From contig JBDKRG010000004.1 in assembly GCA_039683515.1 (NCBI GenBank), positions 195,751-259,750 of the forward strand: a stretch of DNA of 64,000 nucleotides. The letters are read 5' to 3'. This DNA comes from JAJFUE01 sp039683515 (GTDB taxonomy: Bacteria; Sumerlaeota; Sumerlaeia; MVZB01). Positions within the stretch are counted from its first letter, which is position 1. Each line of letters begins with the position of its first letter. Both the position numbers and the translations under genes were made by a program. Of this stretch, positions 57,543 to 64,000 are shown one piece after another. The notes beneath the pieces are model-generated. The model was not told the origin of the DNA. It made no database searches and saw only the letters and a list, made by a program, of their open reading frames with translations.

Positions 57543-60014
57543 CTTGTAGCGATAGACCTCGATTTTGTTGCCGTCGGTGTGGAGCCAGATCGCGCCGAGG
57601 CGGTCGGTGCGGAGGATTTGGGCGCCGGCGTCGTCCAGGCGGTCGATCACTTCGGCCGAGGGATGCCCGAACCGGTTGTTGGCGCCGACGCTCACCAGCG
57701 CCAGCTCGGGCCGGCTGTCATTTAACAGTTCCTCGCCGGTCGAGGATCGGCTGCCGTGGTGGCCGACCTTGAGCACCTCGACGTCGGGGATCGCGCCGGC
57801 GGACAAAAGCTTTTCCTCGCCCGCCTGCTCGAGGTCGCCCATGAGCAGCATCTGGATCCGGCCGAGCTCGACGAGGAGGACGACCGAGCCGTTGTTGTCG
57901 GTAAAGCCGGGAACGGGGCCGAGCATCCGGATCTTGACCCGGCCGAAGCCGTCGATTGCCGAGCCGGCGCGCGCGGCGACGGTCGGCACGCGGCCCCGCG
58001 CGATTTCTTTGACGAGCGTCGCGTAACACTCCGAATCTGAGACGTCGTTGCCCTGGATGAACCGGCCGACCTTGAAGTGGTCGACGAGCTCGGCCATGCC
58101 GCCGACGTGGTCGGCGTCGGCGTGCGTGGCGACGAGGCAATCGATCCGGTCGATGTTGAGGGTGCGCAGGAACGGCTCGATGTTGAGTCGGCCGCGGTCG
58201 GGCGGGCCGGCGTCGATGACCATCGTGCGCCCCGCCGAGCGCAGGACGAAGCAGTCGCCCTGGCCGACGTCGAGCATGTAAAGGTCGAGCGTGTCGTTGG
58301 GCGCGGAGTGCAGGAGCGGCAGCCACAGGAGGCCGAAGCCGAGGATCGCGACGGCCGCGGCGACGTGCCGGACGAGGCTGCGGCGCTGGGCCTGGTCGAG
58401 CCGGCCGCCATCGGCCTCCCCCGACATCAGCCAGCGGCCGGTGAGAAGCGCGCCGTAAAACAGGGCCGCAAGTGCGGGCGCGAGGACGGGGAGCGTGAGG
58501 ACGGTCCCCGGCACGTCCGCGAACGAGCCGGCCAGCCATCCGAGAAGCAAAAGCATGTGGTTCGTGAAATAGCCCAAAACAGCTCCGAGTCCGGGGATCC
58601 AGCCGAGGGCGGCCAGGAACATCGCAAGGCCCGTCGCCACCGAGGCCGCCAGGATCCCGAATATATTGGAGAAGACGATCAGCACATTCAACTGGCGGAA
58701 ATAGGCGACCTGCAGCGGAAGCAGCCCGATCTGGATCGCGAACGAGACGACGACGGGCAGGATGACGTATCGATTGAAAAGGAGCCGCATGAACGTCGGG
58801 GGTTCGGAATCGTTCCGGCTCGTTGCCCATTCATAAATCGGCGGCGCGAGGAGGATCATCGACAGCACGCAGACGTACGAGAGCTGCCAGTCGAGCCGCG
58901 TAAGGCTGCGCGGGTCGAAAATCAACGTGAACAGCGCGGCTGCGGCGAGCGAGGCGGGACCGGTCGCCACGCGGCCCATCGCATAGCCGGCGAGGATGAA
59001 GATCGCCATGATGCCGGCGCGCGTGACCGGCGGCAGGAACGACGTGAGCGCCATGTAGAACGCGATCCCGGCGATCGCCAGCCATGCGGCCGGCCGCGGG
59101 GGGACGAACGCCAGGCGCGCCAGCGCGAAGACGATCAGCAGGACGATGCCGGCGTTCTGGCCGGAGACCGCCAGCAGGTGCGCCCAGCCGGCGAGCCGGA
59201 AGGCGTCGCGCGCGTCGTCGGAGATGAGTTCGGCCTGGCCGAGGACGAGCGCGCGGGCGAGCCTGGATGCGCCGGGCGACAGCCGCGCGTCGAACGTGCG
59301 GGCGATCGCCAGGCGCAGCTTTTTCATGGGCATTTCCAGCCGGCCGCGCAGGCCGGACGGCGGCGGCCCGACCTGGACCTGCGCCTGCCGGTTGATGTTC
59401 ATGCGCGCGCCGATGCCGCGGCTCAGCCAGTAGCGGGGGGAGTCAAATGTCGACGGGTTCGCCGCGCCGGCGATCGGGGCGAGCCAGCCCTCGGCCTGGA
59501 CGCGCCGGCCGGGCAAGGGGAGCGCCCCGGGGTTTTTCGCCAGCTCGGCGGCGGCCGATTCGTTCAGCCGCAACGCGATGTTGAGGCGCATGCGCGCGGC
59601 CGGCTTCTCGCGCGAGGCGAGGACCACGTCGGCGACGACGATTTCCGCCCAGTCCGGGCCGATCCGCGGCGGCTCGGCGACGACGCCCGTAACCGTCAGG
59701 GCGGGCTCGTGGAGCCACGGCTCGATCGCCGCAAGCGAAGCGGCATCGTTCCGTGACAGGCCGCTTCCCTGCCAGGCGCCGAACGCCGCGAACGCGAGCA
59801 GAAGGAGCCGGCCGCGGGCGAGCGCCGGTCCATCGATCCGCCGCGAGCGCCACCAGTTGACGGATGAAGCGGCGAGGCAGAACACGATCACGGCGAAAAG
59901 CGGCCACAAGGGCGGCCCCAATTCGAGCCCCACGGCCAGCCCCGCGAGATGCGACAGGGCGACCAGCACAACGGGGCGGCTCGGAGGAGCCATGCGAATC
60001 GAATCGGTCGTCAT
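57540..60014 (-). CDS. comEC: ComEC/Rec2 DNA-uptake channel
   Basis: The protein (about 824 aa) has all three ComEC parts. An N-terminal OB-like domain (DUF4131) spans about 20-200. The competence core with about ten helices follows; its signature is RLARALVLGQAELISDDARD then FRLAGWAHLLAVSGQNAGIV. A C-terminal metallo-beta-lactamase domain (about 585-824) carries LDVGQGDCFVL, ATHADADHVGG and KVGHHGSRSS, the nuclease-like zinc site. ComEC translocates single-stranded DNA across the inner membrane. The start is the ATG at 60014; a GTG at 60026 is possible. It diverges from the GT2 gene. Pseudopilins elsewhere in the window would fit DNA uptake, but linkage is not shown. Confidence 0.92.
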   Translation of the reverse strand: MTTDSIRMAPPSRPVVLVALSHLAGLAVGLELGPPLWPLFAVIVFCLAASSVNWWRSRRIDGPALARGRLLLLAFAAFGAWQGSGLSRNDAASLAAIEPWLHEPALTVTGVVAEPPRIGPDWAEIVVADVVLASREKPAARMRLNIALRLNESAAAELAKNPGALPLPGRRVQAEGWLAPIAGAANPSTFDSPRYWLSRGIGARMNINRQAQVQVGPPPSGLRGRLEMPMKKLRLAIARTFDARLSPGASRLARALVLGQAELISDDARDAFRLAGWAHLLAVSGQNAGIVLLIVFALARLAFVPPRPAAWLAIAGIAFYMALTSFLPPVTRAGIMAIFILAGYAMGRVATGPASLAAAALFTLIFDPRSLTRLDWQLSYVCVLSMILLAPPIYEWATSRNDSEPPTFMRLLFNRYVILPVVVSFAIQIGLLPLQVAYFRQLNVLIVFSNIFGILAASVATGLAMFLAALGWIPGLGAVLGYFTNHMLLLLGWLAGSFADVPGTVLTLPVLAPALAALFYGALLTGRWLMSGEADGGRLDQAQRRSLVRHVAAAVAILGFGLLWLPLLHSAPNDTLDLYMLDVGQGDCFVLRSAGRTMVIDAGPPDRGRLNIEPFLRTLNIDRIDCLVATHADADHVGGMAELVDHFKVGRFIQGNDVSDSECYATLVKEIARGRVPTVAARAGSAIDGFGRVKIRMLGPVPGFTDNNGSVVLLVELGRIQMLLMGDLEQAGEEKLLSAGAIPDVEVLKVGHHGSRSSTGEELLNDSRPELALVSVGANNRFGHPSAEVIDRLDDAGAQILRTDRLGAIWLHTDGNKIEVYRYK

Positions 60015-60104
60015 CGGGCGCTGCACTTTTTAGTGGCAAGATTCGGTCGTCGGCTTATTCTATGGTTACCAGTGGCGCGGTCAAGCACGACCGCACTCGA
60101 GAGT

Positions 60105-60869
60105 ATGCTTCCGGCAGGGGTTTCTACCGTGGGTGAACGCGAATCGCAAGGCCTTGAACTGAGCGTGGTGGTCCCGATTTACAACGAGGAGGACTGCCTG
60201 CCGGACGTGCTGCTCGAGCTGCGCGACGCTCTCGACGAAGGCAAGGTCGGCCCGTGGGAGGCCGTGATCGTCGATGACGGCTCGGTCGACACCTCGGCCG
60301 AGAAGGTCATGAAGCTGTCGGCCGAAGACCCGCGGTTCCGCCTGTTGCGGTTCGTGCGCAACTGCGGCCAGACCGCCGCGTTCGACGCCGGGTTCCGCTC
60401 GGCGCGCGGCCGGATCTGCGGGATGATGGACGGCGACGGCCAGAACGACCCCCGCGATTTCCCCCGGCTCATCGGCGCCCTGAAGAGCAAGGGTGTCGAC
60501 ATGATGTGCGGCATCCGCGCCAAGCGCCAGGACAGCCTCGTCCGCAAGATCAGCTCCAGGATCGGCAACGGCACCCGCAACTGGCTGACCGGCGAGAGCG
60601 TGACCGACGTCGGCTGTTCGATCCGCGTTTTCCGCCGCGAGTGCATCGACCGGATCAAGCTTTACGAGGGGATGCATCGCTTCTTCCCGACGCTGTTCAG
60701 GATCGAGGGCTACACGATCAGCGAAATGCCGGTCGGCCATCGCCCGCGCCAGAAGGGGACCTCCAAATACGGCATCGGCAATCGCGCCTGGCGCGGGTTC
60801 AAGGACCTGCTGGCCGTCCGCTGGATGCAGGGCCGCTCGCTGCACTACGAAATCAAAAAAGAAAACTGA
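60105..60869 (+). CDS. family 2 glycosyltransferase (dolichol/polyprenyl-phosphate hexose synthase type)
   Basis: The 254-aa protein is a soluble GT-A enzyme: LSVVVPIYNEEDCLPDVLLE near 20, VIVDDGSVDTSAE near 52, RNCGQTAAFDAGF near 82, the metal-binding MMDGDGQNDP near 107, and GTSKYGIGNRAWRGFKDLL near 220. These are typical of DPM1/ArnC/GtrB enzymes that load a sugar onto a polyprenyl phosphate. No C-terminal membrane helices are present, so it resembles the DPM1 form. Its product could feed the GT-C enzymes in this window. Start is ATG 60105; GTG 60129, nine bases after AGGGG, is an equally good candidate. Confidence 0.85.
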   Translation: MLPAGVSTVGERESQGLELSVVVPIYNEEDCLPDVLLELRDALDEGKVGPWEAVIVDDGSVDTSAEKVMKLSAEDPRFRLLRFVRNCGQTAAFDAGFRSARGRICGMMDGDGQNDPRDFPRLIGALKSKGVDMMCGIRAKRQDSLVRKISSRIGNGTRNWLTGESVTDVGCSIRVFRRECIDRIKLYEGMHRFFPTLFRIEGYTISEMPVGHRPRQKGTSKYGIGNRAWRGFKDLLAVRWMQGRSLHYEIKKEN

Positions 60870-60910
60870 GTCTTTGAGCGAGCGATAAAAGTTTTCCGGC
60901 AATAGGGATC

Positions 60911-60996
60911 GCCGGCGAGGGCGCCGGCGCCACAGTGCGGCGAGCTATTCGTTACTGAGTAGCTGTTATCGGTGTGGGGCCGGCGCCCCCGCCGGC
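60911..60996. repeat. GGCGCCGGCG inverted repeat
   Basis: Arms GCCGGCGAGGGCGCCGGCGC (60911-60930, extending to 60932) and its near-perfect complement ending GCGCCCCCGCCGGC (60975-60996), two mismatches in 22, with a 42-base AT-richer spacer. It lies in the 199-bp gap between the convergent GT2 and TPR transferase genes. Confidence 0.8.
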
Positions 60997-61068
60997 CATT
61001 CACAAAGCATTCCAATCATGCGGAGTGATTCCCAAACCGGTTTTGACAGGCATGCCTGGGGCGCTGGG

Positions 61069-62715
61069 CTAATTTTGATCGTTCCTGCCGGGGCCGGGTT
61101 TTGCCCCAAGTTTTTCGATGCGGCCGCGGATTGAATTCGGGTCGATCGCCTGGCCGCTCTTCAAGTAAATCTCGAGCTCGCGGATCGCGTCGGCGCGGCG
61201 GCCCTGAATCTGATACAGCGTCGCGAGCTGCTGGTGCGGCTCGGCGAAATCGGGGTCGAGCTCGAGCGCCCGCCTGAGCGCCGCCTCGGACTGGGCCCAA
61301 TATGGCTGCCCCATGAACGCCGCGTTCACGCCGAGCCAGCTCCAGCCGACCGCGTTGCCGGGCATCAATTCAACGGACTTTTTCGCCTCGGTGTAACCGT
61401 CCTCGAAGTGCTGGACGCGGTAGAATTCACGCGACATGTTGACGTGGCCGCGCCAGCTCTCGGGGAAGCGGCGGATCGTCCAGAACGCGTATTCGGCCTG
61501 CGTCCGCCAGGCGCGGGCGTAGATCAGGCTCGTGAAAAACCACGATGCAAGGAGCGCGGCCGGCAGGAGCCGCGCCGAGCGGATTTGTTTCACCGACCAT
61601 ATTTGCGCAAGCAGCCAGCCAAGGCCGAGGCACGCGGCCGCCGAGGGCAGATACCAGAGCCGCTCGGCGGTGACGACGCCGATCGGAAACAGAATGTTGG
61701 AAAGGGGGAGCCATGCGCCGAGCGCCGCCGCCGGGACGAGCCAGCCGCGTTTGCCGGCGCGCGCGTTGCGGATCACCCAGGCAGCCAGGGCCAACACGAA
61801 CACGGTGCCGGCCCATGCGAACGGCCAGCGCCAGCCGGCGTCGACCGGCAGCGACACGGCCGAATAATCCGGGCACAACCCGATCGGGATGATGAGCTGG
61901 GATGTCGCGTAGAGGAAGATTCCGAGGCCGGCCGGGAGCCGCGCCATGAAATCCATGCGCGCGAGGGGATTTTCGTGAACCGGAACGGACGAGGCCGGCT
62001 CGATGAGGCCGCCGGTCACGGCCGCCTTGCCCGCGAGGAACAACGCCAGGACGCAGCCGAGCAGGCCCATGGCGATCCAGAATCGCGGTTTTCTCAAACA
62101 CGCGAAGCCGCTTTGGCCGATCATCAGCAGGGCCAATAAGAACGGGTAAACCACCGCGCTTTCCTTGGAGGCGAGCGCCAGGGCGAAACAGATCGACTGG
62201 ATGGCAAGCTGCGGCGCCGGCGCCTTCGCCGCATCGTAAGCCAGCAGCCCGACGAGGATCCAAACGCATCCCAGGATCTCGGCGCGGCCGACGATCTGGT
62301 GGACGGCCTCGGCGTGGATCGGATGGATGGCGAAGACGACGCCGGCGAGGAACGCGGCCGCGTCGCTCATCCCGACGCGGCGGGCGAGGCGCCACAGCAG
62401 GATGCTTGCGGCGGCATGGAGCAGGATGTTGACCGCGAAATACGGCCAGCCGACGTTGTCGTGAACGGCTTTCTGGAGAAGGATCGTGACGCGCGTGAAC
62501 GGCCGCCAGAGGTTCTTGTGGTGGCTCGGCGGCCACCACGGCTGGGCCGGAGCGGCCAGCCACTGCGCGGGCGTCGCCGGCAGGGTTATTTCCTGAACCT
62601 GAATGCGGTCGTCGTGGACGAAATCGTTGCGCAGCGCGGGCCAAAACGCAATGACGGCGGCGAAGAAAATAGTCGCGGCGAAAAATCGAGGCCTGAATGG
62701 CTTTGCTGGTTGCAC
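61069..62715 (-). CDS. TMTC/O-mannosyltransferase-like membrane protein with C-terminal TPRs
   Basis: The predicted 548-aa protein starts at a GTG at 62715, seven bases after GGAG; upstream codons are non-coding repeats. TM1 (FFAATIFFAAVIAFWPAL) is followed by RNDFVHDDRIQVQ, the acidic loop expected for GT-C catalysis, then WRPFTRVTILLQKAVHDNVG, and about ten more helices. KPRFWIAMGL and PSNILFPIG-like loops (LPLSNILFPIGVVTAERLWY) match TMTC/DUF1736. Two to three TPR units close the protein (EAKKSVELMPGNAVGWSWLG, RRALELDPDFAEPHQQLATL). Family members O-glycosylate exported proteins using lipid-linked sugars. It follows larE closely on the same strand. Confidence 0.8.
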   Translation of the reverse strand: MQPAKPFRPRFFAATIFFAAVIAFWPALRNDFVHDDRIQVQEITLPATPAQWLAAPAQPWWPPSHHKNLWRPFTRVTILLQKAVHDNVGWPYFAVNILLHAAASILLWRLARRVGMSDAAAFLAGVVFAIHPIHAEAVHQIVGRAEILGCVWILVGLLAYDAAKAPAPQLAIQSICFALALASKESAVVYPFLLALLMIGQSGFACLRKPRFWIAMGLLGCVLALFLAGKAAVTGGLIEPASSVPVHENPLARMDFMARLPAGLGIFLYATSQLIIPIGLCPDYSAVSLPVDAGWRWPFAWAGTVFVLALAAWVIRNARAGKRGWLVPAAALGAWLPLSNILFPIGVVTAERLWYLPSAAACLGLGWLLAQIWSVKQIRSARLLPAALLASWFFTSLIYARAWRTQAEYAFWTIRRFPESWRGHVNMSREFYRVQHFEDGYTEAKKSVELMPGNAVGWSWLGVNAAFMGQPYWAQSEAALRRALELDPDFAEPHQQLATLYQIQGRRADAIRELEIYLKSGQAIDPNSIRGRIEKLGAKPGPGRNDQN

Positions 62716-62800
62716 ATCGCGCTCCGCGCATTTGATGAAATCATCAAACGGCTCGGAACGGAATTTTGCAATTACAATGAACGGATCAACAAACCCGAAT

Positions 62801-62822
62801 CCCTCGCTCACGCTCGGGCTAC
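62801..62822. repeat. CCCTCGCTCACGCTCGGGCTAC palindrome type, copy 2
   Basis: One-base variant of 31098-31119. The CTA at 62819-62821 is the larE stop codon read on the minus strand, so TAG again falls inside a repeat. Confidence 0.75.
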
Positions 62823-63643
62823 TGCATGATCCCATCATTCAGGCTGCCCATGCGGTAGCCGTTGGGGTCGATCTCGACGCGGGGGAAACCAAGCGAGAGC
62901 AGGTAATGGACGATGGACTCGCGGAGGGCGGGGGTGAGGCGGCCGAGTTCGTCGGGGCCGACCTGGACGTTCGCCCAGTCGCCGTGGTGGCGCACGCGAA
63001 CCTGGCGGAAACCGAGGCCGCGGATGAAGCGCTCGCCGTCGGCCACCTGGGCGAGCCTGGCGCGATCGATCCTGACGCCGTAGGCGATGCGCGAGGAAAG
63101 GCACGGGTTCGACGGCTTGTCCCAGCAGGCGAGGCCGAGCGCGCGGGCCAGGTCGCGGACCTCCTGCTTGGTCAGGCCGGCTTCGCGCAGCGGGCAGACG
63201 ACGTCCAGCTCCGCGACCGCTTTCATCCCCGGCCGCCAGTCGCCGGCGTCGTCGGCGTTGGAGCCTTCGATCACGGCATTCGCGCCGATTTCGCGGGCCA
63301 TTTCGACGAACCGGCCGAACAGCTCGCGCTTGCAGAAGTAGCAGCGCTCAGGCGGGTTGGCGGCGTAGTTTTCGATCTCGGACTCGCTGAATTCGACCTC
63401 GCGCAGGACGAATCCGTGCGCGGCGGCGATCGCCCGGGCATCGGCGATCTCCTCGGCCGTGAGAGCCTCGAGGCGCGCAAGGACGCCGACGCAGTTTTCG
63501 CCGAGCGCGAGCGTGCCGATCTTGAGCAGGAGCGACGAGTCGACGCCGCCCGAATACGCAACGAGGACGCGGCCGAGGCTTTGAAACCGGGCGAAAACGG
63601 CGTCGAATTTTTCCCGGTGAGGCAAGGCGAGACGATCGATCAT
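62819..63643 (-). CDS. larE: ATP-dependent sacrificial sulfur transferase LarE
   Basis: The 274-aa protein starts at the ATG at 63643; the extension to 63814 runs through repeats. The PP-loop VAYSGGVDSSLLLK is near residue 30. ERCYFCKRELF near 100 and KPSNPCLSSRIAYG near 180 are LarE-specific, with C181 the sacrificial cysteine that donates sulfur to the nickel-pincer nucleotide cofactor of lactate racemase (C176 in Lactiplantibacillus). LarB and LarC are not in the window. The nickel link to nikR 30 kb away is noted. Its TAG stop is inside a palindromic repeat. Confidence 0.9.
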   Translation of the reverse strand: MIDRLALPHREKFDAVFARFQSLGRVLVAYSGGVDSSLLLKIGTLALGENCVGVLARLEALTAEEIADARAIAAAHGFVLREVEFSESEIENYAANPPERCYFCKRELFGRFVEMAREIGANAVIEGSNADDAGDWRPGMKAVAELDVVCPLREAGLTKQEVRDLARALGLACWDKPSNPCLSSRIAYGVRIDRARLAQVADGERFIRGLGFRQVRVRHHGDWANVQVGPDELGRLTPALRESIVHYLLSLGFPRVEIDPNGYRMGSLNDGIMQ

Positions 63644-64000
63644 GAACCGAACACCCCCAATGAACTGTATTTTAAATGAAAAATCCGAATACCGGAATCC
63701 GAAAAAGGAAGGACGAAGATTCAAACACGAAATTCCTGGCGCGGCGAGCCGCAACCAAACAACAAGACAGAAATGCGGGTCACGAAATACTCGAAAGGAA
63801 ACACGAAAAACCACGAAAACTTATTCTTGTCGCAGAGGGGCAGAGTCAGGCAGAGATGCAGAGAAATACTTGAAGACAGGAATGAACAGAAGGCAACGGA
63901 GGAAACGGAGAATTTCCTGGCGGATCATCTCTCGGTTGCCTTCGTTGCCTCCTGTTCAAAATCTTGCCAGAAAAACAAGATTCGGACGGATAGTAGTACG
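63644..64000. repeat. 357-bp intergenic region of word-like repeats
   Basis: No gene is visible. It holds ATCCGAATACCGGAATCCG words (63680-63702), GCAGAGGGGCAGAGTCAGGC and GCAGAGATGCAGAG (63832-63862), and a hairpin of arms GAACAGAAGGCAACG (63884-63898) and CGTTGCCTCCTGTTC (63943-63957), the second copy of the family at 16613. Confidence 0.75.

Overview
The window is GC-rich, gene-dense bacterial chromosome from a Gram-negative (diderm) organism. An lpxC-fabZ operon with a Skp/OmpH chaperone gene (lipid A and envelope biogenesis), Pal, a CpoB-like lipoprotein and an MCE/MlaD protein all point to an outer membrane. There is no rRNA or tRNA gene, so placement is inference. Three things suggest an uncultivated lineage around the PVC or neighbouring phyla (for example Sumerlaeota, Hydrogenedentota or Lentisphaerota) rather than a proteobacterium: many pseudopilin-like proteins, secreted beta-propellers, and intergenic DNA packed with word-like palindromic repeats.

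Layout. 1-1.0 kb: 3' end of a carB that stops after the N-terminal half of the enzyme. 1.5-6.8 kb: a secreted heparinase-type lyase diverging from a Tat/lipoprotein AGE-family epimerase, a zinc-ribbon membrane protein, a decayed copy of the epimerase tail and an SDR epimerase. 6.9-10.9 kb: a secreted kelch propeller followed by three tandem pseudopilins. 10.9-19.5 kb: aldo/keto reductase, 2-hydroxyacid dehydrogenase, Na+/solute symporter, M20 peptidase and a nucleotidyltransferase-galactokinase fusion. 19.5-27 kb: DUF3332 protein, OsmC, a REP-associated transposase (RAYT) in a nest of REP palindromes, an IlvD with an N-terminal DUF2007-like domain, a GT-C membrane transferase between a broken and an intact copy of an SBF-type symporter. 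27-37.4 kb: skp-lpxC-fabZ, a PflX-type radical SAM enzyme, MurA, NikR, a hybrid histidine kinase, GlyA and a phosphatase with a histone-H1-like tail. 37.6-46.1 kb: a coupled DUF2298/Agl23 membrane pair and three tandem paralogues of an unrecognised membrane family. 46.4-52.3 kb: a hypothetical protein, a WecB-like protein, an archaeal-type tRNA methylthiotransferase, a degenerate receiver and a 14-repeat propeller. 52.4-64 kb: rplS, MlaD-like, CpoB-like, Pal, the fourth paralogue, ComEC, a GT2, a TMTC-like TPR transferase and LarE.

Two themes connect separate loci. First, a C-terminal signature (GPD, then YDPTNG, S, GDI), resembling the C-terminal calcium-loop region of the major pseudopilin GspG, occurs in the three pseudopilins and also, contiguous and at the extreme C-terminus, in four much larger single-pass membrane proteins (one copy eroded). 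This is the best candidate here for an undescribed system. Second, intergenic space holds several hairpin families. At least six genes end in a TAG that is the first three bases of a REP hairpin, and the ilvD TGA sits in another REP type. A RAYT gene and inverted REP pairs are present, as in REPIN-RAYT systems.
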